Positions 49,909-60,225 of a stretch of 64,000 nt of DNA are shown in pieces (positions within the stretch are counted from its first letter, which is position 1; each line of letters starts with the position of its first letter). The DNA is from Cranoglanis bouderius (lineage: Eukaryota > Chordata > Actinopteri > Siluriformes > Cranoglanididae). A model generated the notes under the pieces. It was not told the origin of the DNA. It saw only the letters and a list, made by a program, of their open reading frames with translations, and searched no databases. Where the stretch lies: assembly GCA_023630585.1 (NCBI GenBank), contig CM042536.1:20677404-20741403 (forward strand), in the 5' to 3' direction. Made by a program: the position numbers and the translations under genes.

Positions 49909-52900
49909 CAGGGAGCTTCAGAATTATTGGAACCATTCAGAATGGACAGAAATGGTTGTATAAATAAAGTTTATATACAGTAATTGAAATCTTCCTCTCA
50001 AACAACTGGATAAAATATTTACACTTCCACTACCATAAGAACCTTTACAAAATGTATATATTTTGGATAAATCCAATTGCCTCAGCCAGGCGGTTACAAC
50101 TTTATCATAGATGGATGTTATTTCTGAATTTAACCTCTGTTGAATACCTGTGGCCCAAATAGAAGAAGGCAGTCCATACCTTCAAGTCCAAGAATATAAA
50201 GGATGTTGAAATGATCTGTATGAAGGAAAGGCCCTCTGCAAGTGTCTTCAACTTTAATCAGTCTCTCCAGGATTTTATGATCGCAGAAATTAATACAAAA
50301 TCAAGCAAACGCCGCAATATTTGAAGAAGCTTGCAATTTGAAAAAAATAGCGCAGATTTTCCGCAGATTTGGGCCAAGACACATCATGTGACGTCATCAC
50401 AACGCGCATTCAGCCACAGCCCTCTTCGATTCACGTGTGTTGAACATGAGTACAGCTAAAAGGTCTCAATTACCAACAAACATCACTGCGAAAGACCGCG
50501 CAAAACAATTTTGTGCAATTGCAATTTAGCCAATTCAAGTAGTTTTCCGCACAAAAAGCACAAAAAACTCAATAAGTTGCATTACATTTTTTTTTAAAAA
50601 GCAGCAGCAAAATCAAGCATTTTTGGCTGCAACAATCACAAAATAACTGTAAAATCCTGTACAGACTCTTTAATACACATTACAGGAAGAGGCATGGTTC
50701 TATAAATGGGAGTCTTGAATATTGAATTAATATTACATTGCCATGAGCCGTGTTTGTAAGCTAATATCTAATTTTTTATTTGCTGTGGGTTTGTGCAGCC
50801 AGAGAACTATGCATGGGGCAGGGTGAAGGAGTTGGTGAAGAAAAGCAAGCTGAGGAACCAAAGCAGACTGGGTCTATCGTCCAGCTCCTTCAAGAGGTCA
50901 TGTCCACAGTTATACCGGTATGTGATGCCCAAAACATCTGCAGGCATTTTCACTTCATATTTAGTGTAACCAGATGTTATTAATATAACAAATCAAATTT
51001 ATCATGATCATTTTATCTTAACCTTTCAATCAATTCATATGAGAAAAATATATTTGAAGTATATTCCCGTTGATATTTTACATTTTTTAGTACACCTGGG
51101 TGTCTAGGAACAGGAAATTATTCAACGCTGACTTCCTGTTTCACAGGGGTATAAATATGAGGTAACACATAGGCCAAATTCCCTTAGTCATTCATAACAA
51201 TGGGTAAGACCAAGGAATATAGCTGTGATGTGTGGCAAAAGGTTGTTGAACTTCGCAAAATGGGAAGTGGCTATAAGACAATTTTTCACAACCTTCTTTG
51301 CTCATATTTACCAAGGGGGCCAATATTAGTGGAGGCCACTGTACATCTTTTAAAAGAAATTAGGATGTATATTAGGTGAAAATCATACACAGCTTTCACA
51401 ACACCTTTATTATGGTGTAGAATGACCATCAGCCATCAACTCCTTTTATAATATAGTATAATTTTATTTTTACTTCCCCAATTTGACCTCCTTTGACAAA
51501 CACTTCAGCAGTGGTAGCTCAGTGGTTAAGACATTGGGCTACTGATTGGAAGGTCGTGAGTTCAAACCCCAGCACCGCCAAGCTACCATTGTTGGGCCCT
51601 TGAGCAAGGCCCTTAACCCTCAAATGTATAAATGAAATAAAGATGCAAGTTGCTCTAGATAAGGGTGTCTGCCAAATGCTGTAAATGTAGTGTGAGCTGA
51701 AGTTGATGTGAGGGTCAGAAATAGCTCTCAGTGGAAATTCCTTGACAACCTGTTTACTTAAAAAAAAAAAAAAAAAAAAAACTAAATAAATTAGCACAAT
51801 AAACAGTGAAAGAAGTTTATACTTTTTATTGTGAACAGGAATGTGCATGCTTTATACCACAGGATACAAGTCTGGGTTCTTTAGTATTTAAAACAAAACT
51901 TTTAAAGTAGAAGTCCTTCATTGAAAATGAAACTGATTTCCACAGAGAAATGAAAAGTGATACGGCAATTAAGACATGAAAAACAAAAGTTGCTGAGAGT
52001 CTTGCATGATAACAATGAATTCTCTGTAAACCTCTGGTGCTTCCTAATCTCAGCTATACACTAATTCCTTTCTCATACTTTGCTCATGTGGTAATTGGTG
52101 ACTAGTACTGGCTTCTGTACTTGAATAGGGAGTTATTCATCAGGTCACATTATGTCCCTCAGTCATTTCATACTTTGGGTGCTAATTATATCTAGTGATA
52201 CATTTTTGCTTAGCAGATTTTCTCAAAGTTTTCTCCTTTTTCATCTTCAATGAATGATTATGTTTTTAAATTTGAAGCTAATTGTCTAAGTGATAGACCC
52301 TATGTAGAAACAGTGGCCTGGCTTTGTTTAAGGGTGGGTTAGCAAAAGGAATCTGGTGGGAGTCACACAGCTCGTTGAAAGAACAACTATTTCTCTGCCC
52401 CCATCAACCTCATGCGCAAGTGAGCTGCAGTCCTCCTCACACGTGCTTTGGCATCGGCTCAGATGAATAGTTAGGGGCGGCAGTGTCAGGTTCAAGGTAT
52501 GCTTGGAGGAGTACGAGCATTGCACCCATTAGATGAGATATGGATGTGCCAGTTGCACATTCATCCCAAGAGAGAGTTTAATTTCCTGTGGGAAACAGTT
52601 AAGGGGACAGCTTAACTATGTACATGTGTTTAGTCATAAATATACAGATGAGAAATGTAGAAAGTATTAAAATACCTGTGCTTGAGCAATTAGTGTGTAA
52701 ATATGTAGAATTTAAATTACCAGTCATAATTCCTGTGAATACAGACTTAAAACATATCTAACAATAATGTTAATAATCTTTATCTGTTTTGTCTACAGGC
52801 CTGAATTGGGGCAAATGGAGCTATCCAGAGGAGATAGGAACTCTATGATTGTCCTCGGGCATCAAAAATTGGACTATCATTGGCCTCATTAGCATTGATC

Positions 52901-53251
52901 AGGTCAGTCAAACAAACTCGCAATTGTAGAAAATATTGGTTTATAATCTTTACCACCAAGTTGTTAAACATGAAGGTTCAGTGAACTGTTGTGCAAGCAT
53001 TGGGCATTAGCAGTGCCACACTGCAGTGATATCTTTTAATAATATTGCTTAAGTAGAGCTGATAGGCCCTCATGTATTCACAGCTTTACCCTCTGTTACT
53101 GTTTTCCAGCTGGACACTGAACAGATGCCGCATGATGAGAAAACATTTCCCCGAGGAGGAGGACACGCTGAAGTTGTACAGAACACGGGCAAAGGAAGAA
53201 CGAGGAAAAGGAGGACAAGATGATGTTGATGAGAAAGTGATACGTGATTGA
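36335..53251 (+). CDS. C8orf58-like protein (DUF family), multi-exon, two possible 3' ends
   Basis: Coding exons: 36335-37117, 45370-45531, 48520-48705 and 50799-50917, all GT-AG; the first three joins are phase 0. The exon holding the ATG starts at 36324 after TTTTTGCAG, so a non-coding first exon lies upstream. The last donor leaves phase 2 and can join 53110-53251 (stop TGA, 463 residues) or 52799-52892 (stop TAG, 447 residues); both are in frame. Exon 1 encodes an acidic, Ser-rich probably disordered region with SEDSGVEMPSG (about 86-96). Exon 2 has GLGYLEHICQLIEKIGQLQE, a short amphipathic helix. Exon 3 is LQHCHCGASS and a Ser/Thr-rich run. Exon 4 has WGRVKELVKK. This order resembles human C8orf58 as I recall it (DSGVEM, RYLEHLC, KVKVLL). 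No catalytic motif, signal peptide or membrane segment is seen. Function unknown. Confidence 0.72.
38368..38398. repeat. Perfect 13-bp inverted repeat, 5-base loop
   Basis: GTGTTTTAGCAGC (38368-38380), loop TGGTC, GCTGCTAAAACAC (38386-38398). The flanks ATACAT and GTAT nearly extend the stem. It lies in intron 1 of the C8orf58-like gene near other palindromic pieces (TTGCCAGCTGG at 38168). Probably a small repeat; no transcript evidence. Confidence 0.7.
40177..41235 (+). mobile_element. Tc1-like transposon, internally deleted (1059 bp)
   Basis: Left tip CAGTGCCTATAGAAAATCAT starts after TA at 40175-40176. The mirrored right end (…ATGATGATTTTCTATAGGCA) reaches about 41235. Inside, the HTH part (about 40540-40680, GYKKISKTLTIPLSTIQSII) runs after about 20 bases into the second-Asp region (FQHDNDSKHTAKKT, about 40710-40757) and then QSPDLNPTENLWMDLKTAV (Glu kept). 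The whole central part with the second HTH and the first Asp is gone, and a TGA precedes the junction. Non-autonomous. It sits in intron 1 of the C8orf58-like gene. Confidence 0.85.
41236..43589. other. Intronic DNA, nothing recognised
   Basis: Part of the large first intron of the C8orf58-like gene (37118-45369). Only simple AAAT runs (42147-42164, 43073-43092) stand out. Likewise 37118-40176 shows no exon or element besides the hairpin at 38368. Confidence 0.4.
43590..43860 (-). repeat. Dispersed fish repeat copy (GGTGGATCTGGAGCCAGTCC type)
   Basis: Contains CACGGTGGATCTGGAGCC-like, TCACAGGGCACCATGCACAC, CTCATTCACACCTAAGGGCA and GGGAGGTGGGAGGAAACTGC, a series I recall from many teleost genomes. 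Its reverse complement shares the general plan of the (GGAT)n-tailed repeat at 16505. A shorter copy lies at 56370-56515. It has no coding capacity. Confidence 0.6.
44760..44935 (+). repeat. tRNA-derived SINE, 5' part eroded
   Basis: Head remnant ACTACTGATCAAAAGGTCAC and AAGTTCAAATC (B-box position), body GCTGGGCCCTTGAGCAAGGC, tail GATAAGGGTGTCTGCCAAAT. Same family as 51500-51695. Inside intron 1 of the C8orf58-like gene. Confidence 0.75.
45649..45776. mobile_element. Short palindromic MITE (about 128 bp)
   Basis: The left end CACAGCAAAATCCCCAGTGT then TGAATTAACAC mirrors the right end GCGTTAATTCAACACTGTAG then ATTTTACTGTG (about 27 of 31 positions by eye). The middle has a second GTGTTGAATTCACG unit. 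It is non-coding and intronic (intron 45532-48519). Superfamily unclear, as target duplications are not obvious. Confidence 0.65.
47896..47931 (+). repeat. (TG)n microsatellite
   Basis: About 18 uninterrupted TG units in an intron of the C8orf58-like gene. Confidence 0.95.
49843..49904 (+). repeat. (CA)n microsatellite with one TA interruption
   Basis: About 31 AC units broken once (ACACATACAC near 49868). Also intronic. It yields a spurious Cys-Val open frame on the minus strand. Confidence 0.95.
49910..50250 (+). mobile_element. Probable decayed Tc1 relic
   Basis: Starts with a Tc1-tip-like phrase (CAGGGAGCTTCAGAATTATT) after the CA repeat. Further on there are traces such as TTGAATACCTGTGGCCCAAA, where PxENLW would be encoded. 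No right end was found. Weak. Confidence 0.35.
50260..50667. mobile_element. hAT-like MITE with 8-bp target duplication
   Basis: Ends are inverted: AGTCTCTCCAGGATTTT at 50260 and AAAATCCTGTACAGACT ending 50667 (15 of 17 match). Flanks CTTTAATC (50252-50259) and CTTTAATA (50668-50675) look like an 8-bp target duplication with one change, typical of hAT. It is non-coding, 408 bp, in the intron before the exon at 50799. Confidence 0.75.
51080..51341 (+). mobile_element. Deletion derivative of the CAGTGCCCTCCACTAA Tc1 family
   Basis: Keeps the transposase start (ATG 51200, MGKTKEYSCDVWQKVVEL) and then jumps at about 51282 into the right terminal repeat (CTTCTTTGCTCATATTTACC … AGTGGAGGCCACTG). 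Same family as 22399-25017. It lacks the left tip and nearly all of the transposase. Intronic in the C8orf58-like gene. Confidence 0.8.
51500..51695 (+). repeat. tRNA-derived SINE, full length
   Basis: A box TAGCTCAGTGG (51515-51525) and B-box region GAGTTCAAACCCC (about 51558-51570) form the tRNA-like head. The body has TTGGGCCCTTGAGCAAGGCC and the tail GATAAGGGTGTCTGCCAAAT then GCTGTAAATGTAG. It is the best-preserved copy here; fragments are at 27225 and 44760. Confidence 0.85.
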
Positions 53252-53522
53252 TGATAGAAGGGTACAGATAGAAAACTGAGGTGACCCTCATAGCTCACAC
53301 CCACAATATTTAACAGAAATTTATTTATGTTTATAGGAGTGTACAATGGACCTACAAATATGACTGGTTCCTTTTCATTTTGTATGTTAGATGCTATATA
53401 TGAATGTTTAAAAAACGTTTTGGCCATTTGTATAGTGTATACAATGCCATTCACAAGAGGTGTTACCAGAAAGTAGCATAACAAATCAGATATTTCAGTA
53501 TTAATTTCAATATATTCACATA

Positions 53523-53528
53523 AATAAA
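53523..53528 (+). terminator. Candidate polyadenylation signal of the C8orf58-like gene
   Basis: AATAAA in TAAATAAAAAG, about 270 bp after the TGA at 53251. First canonical signal downstream; use is inferred. Confidence 0.4.
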
Positions 53529-54671
53529 AAGAAATAACAGGGATATTGTTTGATTCAACAATATACTATGTGAAAAAAAATCTGTACTATCGGCTACCAT
53601 TTCATTCGATCTCAGTCTGTTCGGAACATTTCTGTACAATATCTAAAAGATGCCCCAACAGTAACAAGAAGTGAAACATACAGGATACTGTTAAGAAGTC
53701 TATATTTTGAAGAAAATTGCCTTAAAAACAATAAAGTAGAACCTGGAGGCATACACTGCAGCTGATGGTCCTGTGGTCCACCTGACTGGAAGGTGTTACA
53801 CACTGTTCATGATAATATAGCTATAAATAACAAATATAAGTATTACATCATAACCAGTCTGCCTGTAACTGTGTCCAAAAACGTAACTGCTATGTTATGT
53901 AAATATATTACATATACAGGACAGCATGCAGTGATTTCAGCAAGACAAGCTGGCTAAAGTGTTTCTATGCCCAGTGCAAAGCCAAGTCAGTACACAACAG
54001 TAGCATCATAACCTACTATGTCAAACATGGAGTTAACAAAGGAAGAAATGTAAGCATTATTTGAGTATATTTTGCAGTGTGTATTTTGGTTTGGTGAAAG
54101 AGCATTAAACTGATGGTTTACTGTATATTGTATACTTGCAATAGTATTTACGAGTTTACATTTGTCAATTTGTCAGATGGCTTCTATGGAAAAAAATGTA
54201 TGACTGTTGATGTATTGAAAAGAATTTTGTTGAGAGCTCTCCTTATACTGTGTATTGTACTGTACCAAAATGGATGGAATATTTCAGTATGCATATTGCA
54301 TTCCTATTCCAAATTATTTTTAATAAATAAAATTGTGATATTTCTAAACAAGTACTGGTCCTATTCATGTTTCACAAATATCATTCATTCTTCTGTCTAA
54401 GATCAAGTTTGAATTTAAAATGAATTTGATGGGGTTCTGCAGGACACAGGTCATCCTTTCCATGTATTTCTACCTCCTCAATACTGTTACTTTTCCTTAC
54501 AGAACAAGAGAAAATTTATACAACCATTGAGTCATGCCAAAAGATCAGTTATCCTTTTTGTCAAGGCTTTTAAATTATATAAATAAAATGTATTGGTATT
54601 TGATCGTATAATAATGTGATATTTATGCTTGTTTGAATTATATCAAATTATTTGATATATATTTAATTGTA

Positions 54672-56218
54672 CAGTATCTCACAAAAGTGAGTGCACCCCT
54701 CACATTTTTGTAAATATTTTATTATATCTTTTCATGGGACAACACTGAAGAAATGATACTTTGTTACAATGTAAAGTAGTGAGTGTACAGCTTGTATAAC
54801 AGTGTAAATTTGCTGTCCCCTCAAAATAATTAATGTCTAAACCGCTGGCAACAAAAGTGAGTACAGCCCTAAGTGAAAATGTCCAAATTGGGCCCAATTA
54901 GTCATTTTCCCTCCCTGGTGTCATGTGACTCGTTAGTGTTACAAGGTCTCAGGTGTGAATGGGGAGCAGGTGTGTTAAGTTTGGTGTTATCTCTCTCACA
55001 CTCTCTCTTACTGGTCACTGGAAGTTCAACATGGCACCTCATGGCAAAGAACTCTCTGAGGATCTAAAAAAATTAATTGTTGCTCTACATAAAGATGGCC
55101 TAGGCTATAAGAAGATTGCCAACACCCTGAAACTGAGCTGCAACACGGTGGCCAACACCATACAGCGGTTTAACAGGACAGGTTCCACTCAGAACAGGCC
55201 TCGCCATGGTCGACCAAAGAAGTTGAGTGCACGTGCTCAGCATCATATCCAGAGGTTGGCTTTGCAGAATAGACGTATGAGTGCTGCCAGCATTGCTGCA
55301 GAGGTTGAAGGGGTGGGGGGTCAGCCTGTCAGTGCTCAGACCATATGCTGCACACTGCATCAAATTGGTCTGCATAGCTGTCATCCCAGAAGGAAGCCTC
55401 TTCTAAAGATGATGCACAAGAAAGCCTGCAAACAGTTTGCTGAAGACAAGCAGATTACTGGAACCATGTCCTGTGGTCTGATGAGACTAAGATAAACTTA
55501 TTTGGTTCAGATGGTGTCAAGCGTGTGTGGCGGCAACCAGGCGAGGAGTACAAAGACAAGTGTGTCTTGCCTACAGTCAAGCATGGTGGTGGGGGTGTCA
55601 TGGTCTGGGGCTGCATGAGTGCTGCCGGCACTGGGGAGCTACAGTTCATTGAGGGAACCATGAATGCCAACATGTACTGTGACATATTGAGGCAGAGCAT
55701 GATCCCCTCCCTTCAGAAACTGGGCCGCAGGGCAGTATTCCAACATGATAACAACCTCAAACACACCTCCAAGATGACCACTGCCTTGCTAAAGAAGCTG
55801 AGGGTAAAGGTGATGGACTGGCCAAGCATGTCTCCAGACTTAAACCCTATTGCGCATCTGTGGGGCATCCTCAAATGGAAGGTGGAGGAGCGCAAAGTCT
55901 CTAACATCCACCAGCTCTGTGTCATGGAGGAGTGGAAGAGGACTCCAGTGGCAACCTGTGAAGCTCTGGTGAACTCCATGCCCAACAGGGTTAAGGCAGT
56001 ACTTAGGGGTATACTCACTTTTGTTGCCAGTGGTTTAAACATTAATGGCTGTGTGTTGAGTTATTTTGAGGGGACAGCAAATTTACACTATTATACAAGC
56101 TGTACACTCACTACTTTACATTGTAGCAAAGTGTCATTTCTTCAGTGTTGTCCCATGAAAAGATATAATAAAACATTTACAAAAATGTGAGGGGTGTACT
56201 CACTTTTGTGAGATACTG
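54672..56218 (+). mobile_element. Tc1-like transposon, complete, long inverted repeats (1547 bp)
   Basis: Tips CAGTATCTCACAAAAGTGAG (54672) and its mirror (…CTCACTTTTGTGAGATACTG) ending 56218, with TA on both sides. The inverted repeats reach about 190-215 bp and are nearly identical apart from an indel of roughly 16 bases near 54835 and a few substitutions. That suggests a fairly recent copy. Confidence 0.93.
55031..56190 (+). pseudogene. Tc1-like transposase with frameshift and Glu-to-Ala change
   Basis: Reads from ATG 55031 (MAPHGKELSEDLKKLIVALH) through the first HTH, a GRPKK linker and the second HTH to about 55450. A single missing base near CAGATTACTGG shifts the frame, after which the first-Asp box (WSDET) is read in the next frame. 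From 55525 the core continues: GVMVWGCMSAAGTGE, FQHDNNLKHTSK (second Asp). The Glu box reads DLNPIAHLWG, with GCG where Glu is expected. The frame is open through the right inverted repeat to 56190. The copy is doubly disabled. Confidence 0.88.
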
Positions 56219-56369
56219 TATATTCTTTAGTTTTAAAAGTTTAGGCTAAGTGTTCTCTCGAATGTACAAAACAGCTTCATACACATGTGTGTCATGCAAC
56301 AATGTTTTAATAAACTTAAACTAAAACAAGTACTATTTATGTTTCACAAATATCATTCATTTGTTCATC

Positions 56370-56515
56370 TCCAGTAACTGCTTCAGCTTGCTCAGGGCTG
56401 TGGTGGATCTGAAGCTTTTCCTGGCAACACAACGGCATATTTATGTGAGGTGAGAAGAAACATGCTCCACACAGAAACGCCACACAGACAGTAACCTGAG
56501 CTCATTACTCCCAAA
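56370..56515 (-). repeat. Truncated copy of the 43590-type dispersed repeat
   Basis: GGTGGATCTGAAGCTTTTCC … CACACAGACAGTAACCTGAG matches the same series as 43590-43860 with an internal deletion. Confidence 0.55.
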
Positions 56516-57224
56516 GAATATGAATATTCCATCCAATGGACAGACTAAAGTCCTCATAAATATTTTTAACAGTGCATTGACCAACATTTACATGCACATG
56601 TGCACAACCTGAGCAAACAGAAACAATGTGGTTTTGTATCAGTATTGCATTATTTTTGACAGATGTTTTCCTCCAAGTAACACTGTAACATACCTTCATA
56701 TTCCTGTATGAATATTTCTTACTTCTTATCTTATTTCTTATTCATTTCTGATTTTTAATTGAGTCATTTAAATGCACAGTCTAAAGAGGAGTAGGCCAGG
56801 TTTTCATTTCACTGCAAGTTATATACTGTATATAACTGTGTATGTGACCAATAAAAATCTTGAATCTGTAATTGCCATGCTAATCTCTGCCAGTCAAAGT
56901 AGATGGGCTCTGCAACTTCGCAAGAGAATTATACCAGCTTCTTTGCAGACTGAACATGTGTCTAATAAAAGCTAATACCTGACTCTGGTGATACAGAGCA
57001 GTATTAGCTTTCAAATGCCTGAGCTGAATGGCTTGATTAAACCCAGTACTGGATTACACTGCATAGGGTAACCAGGATTAATTCTTTATTTAAAATAATC
57101 TTAACATACAATATGCTAGCCACTAGGTCTGACCCATGTGTGTGCATGAACCTTGATTACATTCAAATATTTTGCAGTGGTGTATTTCAAAATCCTAATA
57201 CAAAACCCAAATTTCTCATTGTTA

Positions 57225-57350
57225 TTTGTGTTTTACTGTGATGGGTTGGCACTCTGTCCAGGGAGTCCCCGAGTCCCCTGGGATAGGCCCCAGGCTCCCC
57301 GCAACCCTGTGTAGGATAAGAGATACAAAAAATGTATGGATGGCTTTGTG
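57225..57350 (+). repeat. Truncated tail of the (GGAT)n-tailed repeat
   Basis: TGGGTTGGCACTCTGTCCAG, CCTGGGATAGGCCCCAGGCT, CCCTGTGTAGGATAAG and ATGGATGG match the 3' part of the copy at 16505-16870. The head is absent. Confidence 0.7.
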
Positions 57351-58146
57351 CTTTACACAGATTGTTTTTTGTTTATTCTTTAATATTTTGTACATAATCT
57401 TTACATGTTTCTTAAGTGGTAATCACTTAGTTTCATAGATGAATGTGATTTAATAGATGAATATGAAGTGCACCTTAACATGCACTAAAATGGTTTGCAT
57501 TGGGAAGCAGTATGCATAGTTGAGGGTGAGGAGTGGATACTCATGGGTTTTCTCAAGGTATTGTATTCTCTAGCAAGTGGAAATATTTCCTTGTGGCTTC
57601 ACTTATTTTCTTTTGAAAATAATGTGAAAAAAAGTTCTATAAAAGAAGACGGATAATTTCATGTTTGGCTACAGTGGAAATCTACACAGTGGAACGTGTC
57701 CATCTCAAAACTCTCCCTCTTTTGGAGGAGATTAAGATCCTAGCTTATAACTAATATGTTATTTAGCTGGAATGAATAATTTAGGCTTATGTTTAATATA
57801 TTCTGTAATGTGGAAATGACCTAATTGGATGTAGGAAAGTCTTTAAAAGCGGAGGCTTACAACATCCTAAGTGAAAATAGGCTATTATGCATGCCAAAGT
57901 GATGGATATCATGTTGGAAAACAATGAGAGGAAATGGTTGTGGGTCTGCACAATTTTGAGAAGCAAAAAATCTGTCTACGTTAGGAGAGAAGCAATGAGA
58001 GATTTAGCCGAAATCCACTTTTGCTAATTTAGTTGTCACAATGTGATATGATATTTCATCAATAAAACAATGAAATATTATTGAAGACAGTTACTTCAAA
58101 ATGGAAATGGCATATTTTAGGTTAAATCTTCCACAGTAATCATATA
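57351..58146. other. No gene seen
   Basis: AT-rich DNA with no exon, RNA gene or element end recognised. The same is true of 56521-57224. Confidence 0.4.
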
Positions 58147-58330
58147 CAGTACTGTGCAAAAGTTTTAGGCACCCTATTTTTTAGTACAAACTTTGTTACA
58201 GATTTTTTTATTTTATGACGTCTACATTATCAAGTCAATAAAAAAACATTCTAGATTCCCAAACATTAGTTTTCTAGCACAAACTTAACTGTTACAGAAA
58301 AATGTTTAGAAGCCACAGCTGGATACAGCA
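58147..58330 (+). mobile_element. Terminal fragment of the CAGTACTGTGCAAAAG Tc1 family
   Basis: Second copy of the sequence at 25030-25190, extending further (…AAAATGTTTAGAAGCCACAG). Begins after TA. No transposase of this family remains. Confidence 0.7.
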
Positions 58331-58607
58331 TTAGGTGTTGCCATACCAACACACAGACTGACTGACAGTTCACAGTAAGTGTAGTAACAGCTTCAGTGTA
58401 ACAAACTATTGCTAGAATTGGAATTTTGTGTAGAGAACACAGACAAGAGGCATGATGAAATGTACCAGTGCTGTTATACTAAATAGCAGCACTCTTGGAA
58501 TGGTGCTTGACCAGTCAAATATATTAACTCATGTACTGTATATAGCATAATAAAAAGTAAATGATATGAGGTCAGAAGGTTCAGAAAAAGTATGAGGACC
58601 CTAAGTA

Positions 58608-59120
58608 CAGGATGTTCCAAAAGTCTCCATACATAGGGGAAATTAACACTTTTTAGCAAAATGTCACATTTTTTCATGCTTAGTTTATATTATAAATTAT
58701 AATAGTTTTTATTTTAAATTATTATTTTTTTCAGATAGCCTTAAGAATTCCTTTGACAAAAGAAGAACATATTGAAATTATTCTCATGGCTGGATCTGGA
58801 AGCTGTCGCAAGGTTGCAATGGACTTTAACAGGAAACATGGCAAGCACATCACACATGGCACTGTTGCCAAGCTTCTTAACAAATTCAAAGAGACTAGAA
58901 GTGTTGCAGACCAACCAAGAAGGGGACTATTGGAGTGGAGTGTGGAGACTTTTAGTAAGAAGTCCAAAGGCAGCCCACATGACCTCAGGATCTAAGTATG
59001 TAATCAGTGTAACACCTCCTACAGATGGTGGTACAGTCCAAGAGCTTTTTAGTCAAAAGAGAATATTGCAAGCTCCATATTCATTTCTGTGTTGCTATAA
59101 ATTGCAACAGTTTCATTAAA
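58608..59120 (+). mobile_element. Fragment of a different mariner-like element with HTH
   Basis: Begins CAGGATGTTCCAAAAGTCTC after TA, a tip unlike the Tc1 families here. The reading frame 58753-58995 encodes an HTH domain (MTKEEHIEIILMAGSGSCRK, then VAMDFNRKHGK, RSVADQPRRG) like the N-terminal HTH (DUF4817-like) of some mariner-type transposases. The frame then breaks. The DDE core and right end are not seen. Confidence 0.55.
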
Positions 59121-59989
59121 TGCATAAACACACTAACTAATCTACCAATAAACAAAAACATTTCTGAAGCAGAATGCTACTTAATTTTCACTGAATGAGA
59201 GTAAGAGTTTTAAACTGGGAACAGATATCTTGCAGATGACATCATCCTGAAATTCTGTGCCATTGTTACTTTTGCTTTGTGACTAAAGTCACCCCTTGAC
59301 ATTACTGCCATCACTTGGCAAGGAGTGGTAATGTGTATGCTACATAATACCTGGTAGTATAGTTTTATTCCTAACAGCCATATAATAAAGCAGAAACAAT
59401 TGGCTTACCCTCATACATGCTCATTTTTTGTCTTAATTTGTGACCAAGCATAGAATATTACTGTCTGAAAAGGAAATGCAAAGTTAGTGTCTGAGGATTT
59501 AACTGAATGCAAGCTCTCTTATAATATAATAATCAATGTTTTGTCATAAATTATATTTTTCACTGTCTTTAGGAGGACAATCAATAACTAGCATAATCTT
59601 GTGATCAGTACCATAGATACCAAAATATTTCCTCCATACAGTCAAAGGAGAGGTTTATTGAGCATGTATGAATCATCTCTCTGTTTTTATCATGCCCAGT
59701 AAAATACAGGGAGTGCCCAGTGTTGGGTTCAGGTTGGCTGGAGCTTGCTTTCCACATTCCATCAGCTAAAACACAATGGACTCATAAAATATGTCATAAA
59801 AGCATGGCTTCTGTGTCTATAGATACCACATGCACAGAAGAAACAGTTCTGTGGAATGTTCTACAGCATTATGATTTACACCACAGGCTACTAATGCTTT
59901 AGGAAAAAATAAGCTTATCTTTTTCTTCAGGCTCTTCTGACCCCTTTCAAATAGGCCATGAAACCTAGACTACTGTAGAATCACACATA

Positions 59990-60225
59990 CAGGTGCATCT
60001 CAAAAAATTAGAATATCGTGGAAAAGTTAATTTTTTTCCGTAATTTAATTCAAAAAAGGGAACTTTCATATATTCTAGATTCATTACACAAAGTGAAATA
60101 TTTCAAACCTTTTTTTTGTTTTAATCTTGATTACGGCTTACAGCTCATGGAAATGAGATACTGGAAAAATCCAGTATCTCAAAAATATTAGAATAAAGAA
60201 TTTATAGTACAGCGATGTCATAATA
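59990..60225 (-). mobile_element. End fragment of the CAGGTGCATCTCAA Tc1 family
   Basis: Left tip CAGGTGCATCTCAAAAAATT and about 230 bp of terminal sequence as in 20865-21090, then directly the tip of the next element at 60226. No transposase remains. Confidence 0.8.

Noticed and set aside
51515..51570. tRNA-like A and B boxes
   Set aside because: The body and tail that follow are those of a SINE; the cloverleaf is not complete, so it is not a tRNA gene.
53086..53484. 132-codon minus-strand open frame
   Set aside because: It lies antisense to the last exon of the C8orf58-like gene, with no splice or start context of its own.
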